From positions 39,540,542 to 39,604,541 of the forward strand of contig CM064683.1 of NCBI GenBank assembly GCA_032717465.1: a stretch of DNA of 64,000 bases, given 5' to 3'. This DNA is from Coenobita brevimanus (Eukaryota; Arthropoda; Malacostraca; Decapoda; Coenobitidae). This document shows positions 20,184-30,924 of the stretch, piece by piece (position 1 is the first letter of the stretch; each line of letters begins with the position of its first letter). The notes under the pieces are model-generated. The model did no database searches, was not told the DNA's origin, and was given only the letters and a program-made list of their open reading frames with translations. The position numbers and the translations under genes are program-made.

Positions 20184-21635
20184 CAGTACCCTTGCGTCCA
20201 GCACGGTAATACCGTCATGCATGGATCACGTGTTGGACCAAAAACGTATTGGACTAACAATAGAGCTTATGGGGAAAAATGAATTATGTCAGCAACCCAA
20301 GGAAAAGTCACCCTAAATACCTACCATATACCTATACATATATTGGTGCTATTGTATTTATAATAAATGGTACTGTGCAATGAATGATAACTAACCTTTT
20401 AGGATAGTGTTGGTGGGCTTGCTGGGAATGGAAGGTGGTATCCAAGGCTGTAGTTAGTCCTACTGGGTCCCCGGAGGATGGCTGCTGGCGTCACTAGCGG
20501 GTAATGGCTGTTGCTCCTCCTCAACCTCCCTCATAAATCCTTCGAAATCAAACCTCCCTCATAAATCCTTTGAAATCACACTCAGAATCACTATCTTCGT
20601 CCACAGCCATGGAAGGTCCTGCTTCTGCCTGTCCTAGCCCTGTAATCCTCACATTGTTGCCAGAGCCCCGTCTCGTGAGTGTAGAAAGTGATCGCTGTCG
20701 CTGACTCGGTAGAGAATAAGGAGAAGCAACTTTGTTTATAAACTGGTACACATGCCGATGAGAAGGGTTTCAAAACGATTGATATTTATTCTAAAATATT
20801 AATATGTATTCAGTGTCAGGCTAAATGTTCAATGCTGCAGTACGATACATTCTCTGTCGAGTCGCCTGGGTTTTGGTCACACTGTTTTGCCCGTCGTATC
20901 CTTGGCAGGAATCCATCCAGATGAATTCCAAATGCCCGTGGTATCGTCGGCAATTTTACCACGTTACCGTTCCGATTTACCATCGTATCCTCGGCAAACC
21001 TGGTATGAAGTGCCGTGTGATAGCCTTCGGCTGCCAGGATCTTGTCTTAAGTTTTTTATTATGATCACGTTGGCTTCATTCATGTCGTAGGCCTTGGCGA
21101 TGTCCACTTTCCTCTCCCTTTTCTTCTTCCTCTCGATGCTTTCTAGCTTGGTGGCCTGAGGGAGGTGCCGCCGCTTCTTGGGGTTCTCAGAAGGCTTCCT
21201 AGGCATCGTGAGCAGGGTAAAATGCAGTAACAAGGGCAGAAAATGCAGCAAGAAAAAAGCACCTTCCAATGCAATTATGTGACTGAGTGGCTCTGTGGCG
21301 GGAGAAATGTAAACAAAACATCACGTGACAGCAGAAGCGTTTTTAATTGGGCGGCATCACAATCACGTCACGATAGCGGGCAGGGAAGGCTACTTGATCA
21401 GAAGTTTTCATTGGCTATCATCATCATGGGAATGTCCAGTATGGCCGTGTTGGACCGGGGGTGATCATGCTAGAGTGAACTCTGCAGATTTGGCCCACTT
21501 CTCTGAGCTCTGTGCGTGTTATGCTAACACACTCGTCTTGCAGTAATTAAATTGTATTAAATAATACTAATTAATTGCTCACCGTGCTGGACTCGAATCA
21601 TGCTGGACTAACGCATGCTGGACGCAAGGGTACTG
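20184..21635 (-). mobile_element. pogo/Tigger-type element inside LINE-M
   Basis: A 1452-bp element with 20-bp perfect terminal inverted repeats starting CAGTACCCTTGCGTCC, flanked by TA on each side (20182-20183 and 21636-21637). TA target duplication, a CAGT start and a CENP-B-type N-terminal protein fragment on the minus strand place it in the pogo/Tigger group of Tc1/mariner. TCCAGCA-type motifs repeat several times just inside both ends. The DDE domain is absent. Confidence 0.93.
20970..21207 (-). pseudogene. Tigger transposase N-terminal (CENP-B-N) fragment
   Basis: From an ATG near 21207 it reads MPRKPSENPKKRRHLPQATK then LESIERKKKRERKVDIAKAY and DMNEANVIIIKN. This is the helix-turn-helix DNA-binding start of pogo/Tigger and CENP-B proteins (MPRK..., KLE.I......RKVDIA). 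The frame then decays. A possible C-terminal remnant rich in acidic residues lies at 20548-20751 on the same strand. No DDE triad is present, so no transposase activity is expected. Confidence 0.85.
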
Positions 21636-23103
21636 TATATTGAACAACCATGGGGACATCACACAACCTTGTTGCACGTCCACATCGATCATGAACCATT
21701 CACTTAGATGCCCATTACCCCTTACACATGCTTCACTACTATCATAAAAACTCTTGACAGCACCTAGCAGCTTACCATCTACACCATACATGCGCAAAAC
21801 TTTCCATAATCTTTCCCTGTCCACTTTGGCGTATGCTTTTTCCAGATCCATGAATGCCATAAACACCTTATGGACTTTCTCACATGCCTTCTCTGCTATC
21901 TGTCTCACTGCAAATATTTGGTCCACACATCCTCTGCCACTCCTAAAGCCACCCTGTTCATCACTCACTAGGACTTCTGATATTTCTCTTACTTTCTCTA
22001 TTATAACTGTTCCATATGCCTTCCCAACCACACTCAATAAACTTATGCCATGATAATTCTTGCACTCACTCCGCTCACCTTTGTTTTTGTATAGGGGTAC
22101 AATCATAGCCTTTTTCCACTCTGCAGGCAGTTTCATACATCCATGCCTTCTTACATATCTCCAACAAGCACTTCATTCCACTCTCTCCATTACACTTAAT
22201 CATCTCTGCATACACCTCATCAACCCCAGCAGCTTTCCCATTCTTCAGCTGCTTCACAGCACTCTTCACCTGTGTGAGTATCATGTCTTCTGGCACTGCA
22301 TTCCTTCTCTGCACACCCCCAAAACCAATCATGTTTACAGCCGCTCTGCTCTCCCTATTTCCACTCATCAGGCTTTCAAACTATTCTTTCCTTCTGGTCC
22401 TTACTTCATCTCCATGGGTTAATAATCTACCACCTGCATCCTTCACACCATCACATTTCTTTCCGCTTTCACTTCTACATTTCCACACTTCCTATGTTTA
22501 GAGAAGTTTGCATTAATTTTTCTTCCTAGATCATCATTTACCTCCTTCGTTTTCCTCTTCACTAGTCTCTTTACGTGCTTCTTGCTCTCAACATATTCAG
22601 TTCTTACTTCAACTGAACCCCTGTCCTGTAACCACTCTAGCCACTTCTTCCTCTTTTCCTCCACCGCTCTCTTAACCTCATCCCACCATGCCATACCTTT
22701 CTTCTTTGTTGTTACTCTTGCCACACCACACACCGCTTTAGCATTCCTAACTAAGCAATCCCTATATGCATTCCACAGGCTGTCCAGATCCATTTCATTC
22801 CAATAAACTAATTCTAACTCCTCCTCTACTTTGGTCCTGTAATCATCTGTCATTTCTCTGATCCTCAACTTCTCAACTTTCAGTCTTTCTCCCTGACTGC
22901 TCCTCTCTCTCCTGATCCACTTCACTCCTCTCAGCTTGAATTTGCATACATGCATACCACAATCATATGATCTGACAGACCTCCTCCTCATCCTCTCATG
23001 ACCCTTGTATCAGCAACCATTCCCAGCATCGACCTCTCCACGAGCACGTAATCAATCAGGATTCTTTCATCACGATCCCCGTTCCCTCTATACCATGTAT
23101 ATT

Positions 23104-23129
23104 TATGTGCATATAATAAAAATAATAAC

Positions 23130-23161
<32 letters not shown>

Positions 23162-23171
23162 CAACAATAAT
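23104..23171. repeat. (TAA)n/(AAC)n tract
   Basis: Trinucleotide run separating the 5' end of LINE-M from LINE-K. Confidence 0.9.
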
Positions 23172-23189
23172 AATAATAAAACAAAAGTG

Positions 23190-24150
23190 ATGATATCTAG
23201 GGTTGGTGGCGGTACTGTCAAAGAAGAGGGAGAGTGGCCATGTGCAATCTGCCACAAGGATGTGGGAAATCCATCCTGTGCAGTGTTTGTGATAAGTGGG
23301 TGCATAAGAGATGTAGTGGTACTTGAGGTACTATCTATTTATTGCCAGACACCATAATCCCGTAAAGGGTGGTCATTTGACTTTGAGTTATTTGTTTTAC
23401 AGGGAGGGGCACTAACCCTCCACCAACCCACTGGTTGACATGTAGGGAGCACACATGGTTTGGTTATATGGTTACCACCCAGCGTTGTAAATGGTTACTG
23501 CGAGATAATGCTGATTTTATGTGTGTAGCGTGCTGGGAAGAGCAGGTGGAAATTGTCAGACGTGAAAGGATTGAACTTGCTGGTGAGTCTCTTGAGTGTG
23601 TGGAAGAGTTTTGTTATTTGGGAGACATGTTGTGTGCTGGAGGTGGGGCTGGAGCAGCTCTGTGGCTAGGGTGAGAAGTGGCTGGAAGTAGTTCAGGGTG
23701 CTGTTGCCTCTCCTGACATTGAGAGGACTCTCCCCACATTCTAAGTGGTCTTTGTATGCAGCATGTGTTAGGAGTGTAATGCTGTATGGTAGTAAGACCT
23801 GGGCATTAAAGGAAGAGGATATGATTAGGTGAATGTGCAATATGTCCCTGCATGCAAGATCTGGGGAGGCTGGGTTTAAGATGGAAGAGTTGAGAGGTAG
23901 GATGGGACTGGAGTGTACTGGTGTTGTGATGAGGAGAGGTTGACTGAGATGGTTTGGGCATGCGGAGAGGATGGGGGATTATAATTGGGTGCAGAAAGTG
24001 TGAAGTGTTAACACTGGGGGTGAGGATGCGAGGGGCAGACCGAGAGAGATGTGGGACGAGGTCATTAAGTGTGACCTCAGGGTTAAGGGACTGAACAGGG
24101 AGACTGCCGTAGATCGTGCAGCATGGAAAGCTGCCATTAGGTGACCAAGG
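23190..24150 (+). pseudogene. LINE-K RT C-terminus with CxxC finger, relic
   Basis: The coding remnant holds two CxxC pairs (PCAIC and a degenerate CxxC near 23275), a WVHKRC-like stretch readable after a frameshift (23295-23315), and a final CVAC pair at 23528. Together these form a treble-clef or PHD-like Zn ligand set inserted between the RT palm and the CVEEFCYLGDM segment. The SINE-B interrupts this finger. Downstream stops at 23670 and 23830 end the main frame. Role inferred only by position: nucleic-acid binding within the retrotransposon polyprotein. Confidence 0.7.
23328..23500 (-). mobile_element. SINE-B 3' half inside LINE-K
   Basis: Antisense SINE-B 3' half, from the LINE-R-like terminus (TTGCCAGACACCATAATCCC) to GTTACCACCCAGCGTTGT, truncated in the module shared with SINE-A. 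GGTACT at the left and GGTTACT at the right may be a degraded target duplication. The LINE-K zinc finger continues on both sides. Confidence 0.8.
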
Positions 24151-24195
24151 CCAACGCATGCAAGTATGTTGGAGCCTTCAAAATCGAAACAAATC

Positions 24196-24640
24196 ATCAT
24201 CATCTAATCCTATATTGCCCCATGAGGAGCATAGAAGCCCAGGGCTATGCAAGTTGGTCCTGACATTTAAGATGAGAATAACCAGCCTCACTCATCCCTG
24301 AGTGGCATTACATGAGCAATAAACCCCAACCACCCCTTGGATATATACCTTCACCGGCTCAATCCGATTGGAGCGCCTTAATTACCCACTACACCACCAG
24401 GCGCCAAAATTTGGTTATATGGTTACCACCCAGCACAGTAAATGGTTTCCTGGTGTACAGGAAACCATTTGGCTTGTCACTCAGTGTACAGTCACCTGCA
24501 GAGGAAAGAATGAAGGAAAGAAAGACAGAAGAAGAAGGAAGGAAAGAAGAGAGGAAAGGGCAGACACACAAAAGCAGCACTACATCGAGTGAGTGGATGG
24601 TGAGTGCTCCCACCAACCACTTTAATAATAATAATGATAC
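24196..24640 (-). mobile_element. SINE-A copy
   Basis: Antisense SINE-A with intact A and B boxes in reverse complement. The left end touches the LINE-K 3' end. The right end (ACCAACCACTTTAA) runs into a (TAA)n tract to 24710. Confidence 0.86.
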
Positions 24641-25164
24641 TAATAATAATAATAGTAATAATAATAATAATGGTAATAATAATAATAAAAATAATAATAA
24701 TAGTAATGGATACATGCAAACCAATTACAGTACATCACTTTACATATAACCAACACTACAAATATGGCAAAAGTAGCCAATTACCATCATAAATACTACA
24801 CAGACTATAACAAGCAATTTATTCATTTATCTACTCACTTTATCTCACTGTATCTATTTATCTTGGGCCACTTGCTTTAATCCCAGGCAGGTGGCCTCCA
24901 TGACACTTCCTTTGCATCAACCCTTCCCTCTGCTGTCACGCTGCCCATCCTCCAACCACTTTCTCTGTGTCACCCTTTCCTCCACCATCAGGCTGCCCAC
25001 CCTCCATCCATCTTCACACATATACCTCTCCACTCCACCTCTCTTCCACACCTCTCTCCTACCTGTGTTCTGAAATAGGAATAAAAATTAGTACAGGAAA
25101 ACAAATCAAATAACTCCTCACTGATGTACCTTGTATATTGCATCTAAAATTATTACTCATATAT

Positions 25165-25375
25165 ATTTAACAACTGGCTGCAGGAAGTGAAAAGTGTTGA
25201 TGCTGGGGGTTGGGCTGCAGGAGGCAGACCGAAAAAGACCTGGGACGAGGTCATTGAGTGTGACCTCAGGGATAAGGGACTGAATAGGGAAGTTGCTGGG
25301 GATGGCACAGCATGGAGAGCCGCCATTAGCTGACCAAGGCCGATGCATGCAAGAATGTTAGAGCCTTTATAAACA
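25165..25375 (+). mobile_element. LINE-K 3' end in duplication B
   Basis: Sense fragment whose last codons are well preserved: GRPKKTWDEVIECDLRDKGL, then AWRAAI and a stop. The terminus TGACCAAGGCCGATGCATGC follows. Orthologous to the A copy at 10963-11160. Confidence 0.85.
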
Positions 25376-25507
25376 AAATGAAACTATCTTGGATCAGGGA
25401 GACATCCAAAGGTTTTCACTTTATGGCTGCTGCTGGCAAACAACTGATTTAACTGAGGAGGGTACAGTGTATTCAGCTCAGAAGGGTACAGTGTGTTGTG
25501 TAAGCTA

Positions 25508-27196
25508 CCTATCTATCTATTGCCACACACCTTAATCACATAAGGGGTGGCCACAAACAAATCGCCTCCATGTCACCCTGTCCCCCGCCATTTCACTGCC
25601 CTGCTCCCAGCTTACATCCCCCTCTCTCATGTACCTCTCCACTCCCTCGGCCTCCCCCTCCCTCTCCACCCTCCACCTCACTCACATACACTGTTCTCGT
25701 CAGTCTCTTGCTCTCCATCCTCTCCACATGGCCAAACCACCTCACTGTGTTTCTCCTAACGCTTCCTATCACATCTACATCCACACCACAACGCTCCTCC
25801 ACCTCCTCATTTGTCAGTCTGTCTCTCCATGTGACTCCACAGGCTCCTCTTAAATAACTCATTTCCACTGCTCTCACTCTTGACTTGTGTCCTTCCAACA
25901 ACGTCCAAGCTTCACTTCCGTACGTTAGAGTTGGTATCACAATACTGTCATGTAGTAACTTTTTCACTTCCATGCTCACTTCCCTGTTTCTTATCACTGC
26001 TTTCAAAGAACCAGCAACCTTTCTTCCCTGCTGTACCCTTTCACGCACTTCACCCTCCAAACCTCCATCCTTACTCATCACACTACCCAAGTACTTAAAC
26101 GTACTCACATTTTCCAATTCCTCACCATCCAACCTCGCTGTACATTCACTAACTTCACCTCTCTCAAAGACCATCACTTTACTCTTCCCTACATTCACCT
26201 TCAGACTCCGTTTCTTACACACTCTCCCAAACTCATCCACCAAGCCTTGCAGCTCCCCTTTGTCTTCACTCAACAACACAGTATCATCTGCAAACAACAG
26301 TACAGGGAGTTTCCAAACACTGCCCTCTCACCAGGGCCACTCCAACATCCACTGCCCTACCTTGTACCTCTTTTATCACCCCATCCATGTACAGATTGAA
26401 CAACCATGGAGACATGACACATCCCTGTTACAACACAACCTTCAAAGAGAAAAATTCACTTAGTTCACCATCCGCACACACTGCAGCCTTAGCACCATCA
26501 TACATACTCTTCACAGCATTCAACAATTTCCCATCTACTCCATATATTCTTAACACTTTCCACAATCCTTGTCTATCCACCCTGTCATATGCTTTCTCCA
26601 AATCCATGAAAGCCGCATACAACTTCTTTCCCTTCGCTAGAAACTTTTCCATTAAAGATCTAAGAATGAATATCTGATCTACACAACCTCTTCCCTTCCT
26701 AAAGCCTCCCTGTTCTTCTCCAACTAATTTTTCTGTTATTTCCCTAACTCTGTCAATAAGTATCCTACCATACACTTTTCCTACAACACTAAGAAGACAA
26801 ATGCCCCTACGATTACCAAACACCTCTTTTTCTCTATCATTTTTATCTTTCACTCCCCGACTAATTTTTTTCGCACCCTGTCCAACTCTCTTTACTTCTT
26901 TCCAGAACATTTCTTATATTCCCTCCACCTTACACTCAAATTCCTTCCAAATTCCTCATCCACTCTCTTCTTACTAATCTTTTAACCTCTCTCTCCCTCT
27001 CTGCTTATAACTCTTCTGTCTCACAACGTCCTCCACACCCGCTTCTCATCCACTCACTACTGTATGTGCTTTCTTCTTCTGTGCCACAGCCTGTCTCATC
27101 TCTTCATTTCACCATGCTGTTCCTTGCACCCCCTTTCATCTTCCACATCCCCCATCTGCTGCAAATCATATTTACCCAATTGCTCCTCCAGTTCTC
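25508..27196 (-). mobile_element. LINE-R copy in duplication B with TSD
   Basis: Antisense LINE-R: the tail (TATC)n is on the left and the 5' truncation at 27196. It is flanked by GTGTAAGCTA (25498-25507) and GTGTAATCTA (27197-27206), a 9/10 target-site duplication. Duplication A provides the uninterrupted site near 11255-11270. Relative to the 38260 copy, about 420 bp are deleted between KDKND and EVFGNRRGICLLS, removing the first RT motifs. Confidence 0.95.
25593..27170 (-). pseudogene. LINE-R RT relic
   Basis: Two main pieces. 26910-26428 carries RILIDRVREITEKLVGEE, GGFRKGRGCVDQIF, motif A (YAAFMDLEKAYDRVDR) and KAAVCADGELSEFF. 26297-25593 carries motif C (FADDTVLLSED), KVNVGKSKVMVFERG, YLGSVMSKDGG, TYGSEAWTLLEGHKSR and VRWFGHVERM. 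A frameshift falls around motif B (26428-26297). Catalytic residues of motifs A and C are intact, so inactivation is by the internal deletion and frameshifts. N-terminal sequence up to 27170 is degenerate. Confidence 0.9.
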
Positions 27197-27330
27197 GTGT
27201 AATCTATGAAGTTCAAAATACTGTGCAATTCCAAAAATAAAAAGTGGTTTAGATCAAGTAGTCAAAGTCCAGGCTGAGACCACTACTCCAACATATCTCC
27301 CATACACAGACCATCCTCTTGTGGACTATT

Positions 27331-28517
27331 GCCCATAGTCTTGAAACTGAGGGCAGAGTTACCCTGTTCACACCCCGCTCCAAGTGGATGCTCACTCCTT
27401 CAACGTAAGTGGTAACCTTGAAAGCGTGAGAGTGCACCCCTTCGTGTGGGTAGGTGTGGCAAACAGTTGGTAACACTGATTTATTATTATTATTAAAAAA
27501 GAAAGAAAGAAAAAAAAATCCAAGATTGATACACAATAAACTCTCTTAATGTTAGCAATTCTTACTTCTTTTATCATTAAAGACTGGCATTTGTTCTGGA
27601 ATACTCTGTGCAAGAGTACGCTTATAGGTTTGGAGAGCCTGTACCATAGGAAAAATCTGGTGTCAGACATAGCTTCAAGGGGGTTCAAGGGGTCAGTAAT
27701 AACCCTACCAATACACCTTGGCTGGTCATGCAGATGGTGACATTTCTGCCCCAAATGCTTGTTTTTGGCATTTTTCTCACCCATAACCCCCATATCCCAC
27801 CAGTCCCCCAAACACCTAAGAGGATGGGGGTTAATTTGAAAACCAACCAGGAGCCTCATGAATAAAGGTCAAATTCGTTCAAACCACACCAATATACACC
27901 AGAAAACTATACTGCCAAGCCAAACAAAATAGTGCGGACTTGTTAAAGTTTACCAAACACAAACATGAGACTTTGTATTTCAAACTAACTGGCTGTGCAT
28001 GATTAGTCTGTTTAGGTAGTACTCAGCCATTCTTTACTGTAGGAATTATTTCATGAACTAATCAAACTAATTATGAAAAGATCATGCACCATATCTGATA
28101 AACAACTTGGCAGAAACAGTGAAAAATAAAATGCAAGTGAATACAGTAATTCATCTTTGTCTTCATCTTGCCATAAATTAACCATCTCTGGAGAAGCAGT
28201 GAAGTCTTTTAATGATAAAACTATTAAAAGCTTATTTACTTTCTGTACACAATGTTTTTATCCTTAAATTAAAGTTCATATCACACACACCATTGGGTCC
28301 TTCAAATTCTACATAGTTTTCACTGCACAAAGCTGCTGTATATAATATGACGAAGGGGCATGTGAAGGGGTGCTATGAGACTCTCCGTGGATGTCAGTAC
28401 TACGTTGTGGTAATCCTCTCCTGTTTGCCGGGGAACGCTCTCCCTTTCGTGCGTTAAGATTAACAAAAGCTACAGAGAGGGCAAGGTGAACGCCTGCTCA
28501 CAGTTTAAGACTACGGC
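27331..28517. mobile_element. Unclassified TIR DNA element in duplication B
   Basis: A 1187-bp insertion at which homology between duplications A and B breaks and resumes. Its ends form imperfect inverted repeats of about 27 bp: left GCCCATAGTCTTGAAACTG, right (reverse complement) GCCGTAGTCTTAAACTG. The flanks are TATT at left and TATA at right, so the target duplication is not clear. The interior is AT-rich with no transposase frame recognised. I cannot assign a superfamily. Confidence 0.65.
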
Positions 28518-29112
28518 TATAAGCCTCTTCCACTTTCCCTCCACCTTGCCATATTCCAACCCTAGCAAAGTGCATCTGACACACAAATGCAGCTGCTTGC
28601 TTGTGGCTGATGGGTCTGCTCAGCCACACAGACCACGGTAAAGCAACAACAACAAAAGTGCTATAGAAGACACAGAGCCAATGGGGAAAAAATAATATCA
28701 GCAGCAGCCTACCCAGAGCCACCCCAAAAGCTCCCCAAAGCCTGGCCTACCCTTCCCTACGCTGGCCTAACAATGCCAATGCATTCATACCCCAACAACA
28801 CTGAGAGGCAGCAATGAGTCACCACAGTATATACTCCCTGATAACTCTGCTGACTCCCTGGCTTGCCGACTCTGCTGTCTCCTTGATGACTCTCTGCTGA
28901 CTCTGCTGACCTCCTTCTGACTCTCTAGACCACCTCCTGCTCTCCCTCATGACTCTTGGCTTCCTGCTGAATCATTCTTGACTTCCTCATTACCTGGCTT
29001 CAGGATGACAGGAAGATTAGGATTCCTTCAAGTAAAACCAGCCAGGTCTGGTGACGTCCTTCAAGTAAAACCAGCCAGGTCTGGTGACGTCCACCTGTAA
29101 CCACAAAATTAC
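28518..29112. other. Duplication B spacer
   Basis: Matches 11390-11650 and 14050-14330 of copy A. A perfect 33-bp direct duplication lies at about 29026-29095 (TCCTTCAAGTAAAACCAGCC and its continuation twice). No gene seen. Confidence 0.6.
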
Positions 29113-29146
29113 CTGAGATTAAAAGAGAGAGAGAGAGAGAGAGAGT
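29113..29146. repeat. (GA)n microsatellite
   Basis: Pure (AG)n run. Confidence 0.9.
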
Positions 29147-29199
29147 CACTGTTTATGAGTTAACTGATAGTCAGACACACTAAACCCCTTTTACTCTGA

Positions 29200-29290
29200 C
29201 CTGGCCCAAAATTACCATCTCTCTGGCCAAAATTACCATCCCTGTGGCCAAAATTACCATCCCTCTGGCCAAAACTACCACCTATCCAAC
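29200..29290. repeat. About 21-bp tandem repeat, 4 copies
   Basis: CTGGCCAAAATTACCATCCC repeated with minor changes. The equivalent place in duplication A (15118) has a single copy, so the expansion is private to B. Confidence 0.85.
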
Positions 29291-29454
29291 TAGAATTCTG
29301 ATTTGTAAAAGAGTAATGAATGGATACAATGCTAGTCACAAAGAAGTGCTATGGAAAAGATGTAGAGCACTAGTACTGCCTTTTTCTGCCACTGAGCTAA
29401 GGGAAATAAACTGCAAAAGAACTAAAATCTTTGCCAAGTTCAGGTGAAAGAACT

Positions 29455-29600
29455 ATACTGCATGTCTCTGCTGACTCCCTGCCCTGCTGACACTGCTGAC
29501 TTCCTCCTGACTCCCTGCTGATCTTCTTTGACTCCTTGCTGATTTTCTTTGACTCCTTTCTGATTTCCTGCTGACTCTCTGCTGCATTTTGATGATAGGA
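29455..29600. repeat. CTGACTCCCTG-type short tandem repeat
   Basis: Degenerate units of 10-30 bp like CTGCTGACTCC and TTTGACTCCTTGCTGAT, related to the arrays at 14080 and 28845. Confidence 0.75.
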
Positions 29601-29663
29601 AGGTTGGGGTAATAGCAGGCAGGTCAGGTCTGCACCATCTGTGCAGGTAAAATAAAGCCATTG

Positions 29664-29765
29664 GTTATCTATCTACTAACAGATGGTTTAATCCTATAAG
29701 GGGTGGCCACAAACATATCCCCTCCATGTCGCCTTGTCCCCTGCCACTTCACTGCCCTCTCCCTA
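29664..29765 (-). mobile_element. LINE-R 3' end fragment
   Basis: About 100 bp of antisense LINE-R terminus (AATCCTATAAGGGGTGGCCA), with the tail degenerate at left. Followed by (TAA)n at 29795-29872. Confidence 0.75.
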
Positions 29766-29769
29766 CAGA

Positions 29770-29794
29770 AATTACCATCTCTTATAACAATACT

Positions 29795-29831
<37 letters not shown>

Positions 29832-30124
29832 TGATGATGATGATGATAATAATAATAATAATAATAACAAAAATCACTTATCTCTTGACTGATTCAGATG
29901 CTTTACAAATGCATAAATGTGCTTTATAATGGAGGCTGTCTGTCCCTAAACACACAAAATATGCTTTAAATGCCAGGCACCACCTGAGATGCCTGTGTCC
30001 CACTCTCACCAATGTTGTGATGACGTCAGAGTTAGGGATTTCCTGAACCCAATCACTCTCACAAGACTGGATACAGTCAGGTGCTGTTATATGACTGGTG
30101 TGTTAATGGACGACTGCTTTGATA
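29770..30124. other. (TAA)n and unassigned DNA
   Basis: (TAA)n with (GAT)n inside at 29795-29872, then DNA with no recognisable gene. Confidence 0.55.
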
Positions 30125-30318
30125 ACGGATATGATGCTCATATAATGGAGGGGAGGGGGGGTAGTATGTACTGTATGATGGCGTATGTGTATGAGAGATG
30201 GGGGGGTGTGAGGTGGGAGCTGGCCAGTGAAATGGTGGGGGACAGGGTGACATGGAAGTGATTTGATTGTGGCCACTCCTTATGGGATAACAGCTTCTGG
30301 CAATAGATAGATAGATAG
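30125..30318 (+). mobile_element. LINE-R 3' end fragment
   Basis: Sense LINE-R terminus, diverged: GGTGGGGGACAGGGTGACAT, then GGCCACTCCTTATGGGAT and (GATA)n. Confidence 0.8.
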
Positions 30319-30319
30319 A

Positions 30320-30924
30320 ACTTATGGGAAAAATAGGGTTAGGTTAACTGACTCTGCTGGCATCAGCAAACTTGGATCTCAATTGTCCATTCTCATATCA
30401 TGGGTTTGCTGTATAGCAGATGCTGGTATAACAGAACCCACATGTAGGCTATGCTACTCTAATGGCCAGCATCTGAAACTACATTATGATTCCAAATGGG
30501 GTAGGCTCGTATGACTGGATACTCTTACTTTATGGCATTGGAAACTACTGTACATTATGATTCTCTTGTTTTTAATCACTTTTCTTGATTCCTACACAGT
30601 GAATAACTCTGAGTGGGTTAGGTTAGGTCAGGTCCGATTAGAACTGGGATGAGGTTAGGTTTGGTCAGTTTAGGTTACAAGAAACTGGGTTCAGTTAGTT
30701 TATGAGAGGTTACATTAGTCTGTGTAAAGATATTAGATTAGGCTATAAATGAGGTTAGGTTAAGTTACAATAAATGAGATTAAATTACATTATGATAAAG
30801 GAAGCTGAGATGAAATATGTGATGAAATGGTGTTTCAAGATAGCCATGATAAGGTTAGGTAAAGGTGAAGTAGGTTAGGTTAGGATAAGTTAGGTTAGAT
30901 TAAATTAAGCTGGGTTAGGATGAG
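30320..30924. repeat. Degenerate TTAGG-like interstitial repeats
   Basis: Many GGTTAGGTTA pieces at 30340, 30615-30665, 30750 and 30855-30920, interspersed with diverged GTTAC/GATTA variants. TTAGG is the arthropod telomeric pentamer. The tract is too degenerate to prove telomeric origin. Confidence 0.55.

Larger units (their letters stand above)
18200..23101 (-). pseudogene. LINE-M endonuclease-RT ORF relic
   Basis: Reading 5' to 3': the endonuclease C-terminus (IDYVLVERSMLGM), linker 22991-22443, then GKAAGVDEVYAEMIK and MIVPLYKNKGERSEC. These are followed by GGFRSGRGCVDQIF, motif A (FMAFMDLEKAYAKVD) and motif B (QQGCVMSPWLFN). Here the Tigger relic interrupts. It resumes with YMDGVMREVKTRV and motif C LLYGDDAVLLANT, a YGDD box unlike the FADD of LINE-R, where the Harbinger relic interrupts. 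The remainder reads LRVNVEKSKVMVIERE and YLGTMIEKRG. Both interruptions are in frame-neutral positions once excised. Additional stops and a frameshift near 22400 show it was decaying anyway. Confidence 0.9.
18057..23103 (-). mobile_element. LINE-M copy carrying two DNA transposons
   Basis: Minus-strand non-LTR retrotransposon, about 2.57 kb after subtracting a Harbinger relic (19024-20048) and a Tigger relic (20184-21635). From 23103 it reads the end of an APE-type endonuclease (YTWYRGNGDRD, ILIDYVLVERS), a linker and the RT, with a C-terminal tail to about 18450. The 5' end is truncated within the endonuclease at a (TAA)n run. It resembles LINE-R in motifs but is a separate family. The clade is not resolved. 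Confidence 0.92.
23172..24195 (+). mobile_element. LINE-K copy, split by a SINE-B
   Basis: Sense 3' part of a non-LTR element with a zinc-finger-like segment after the RT core. The part before the SINE reads KTKVMISR then EWPCAICHKDVGN. The part after the SINE continues RDNADFMCVACWE, ERIELAGESLECVEEFCYLGDML, VLYGSKTWALKEED and the family end. The 3' terminus is GGTGACCAAGGCCAACGCAT followed by (ATC)n. Multiple frameshifts and stops are present. Confidence 0.87.
24718..29460 (+). repeat. Segmental duplication copy B
   Basis: Direct, diverged duplicate of 9905-15950. Interrupted by a LINE-R (25508-27196) and a TIR element (27331-28517), neither present in A. Conversely the SINE-A, LINE-C and SINE-B of A are absent here. 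The LINE-K 3' end is common to both. Confidence 0.85.
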
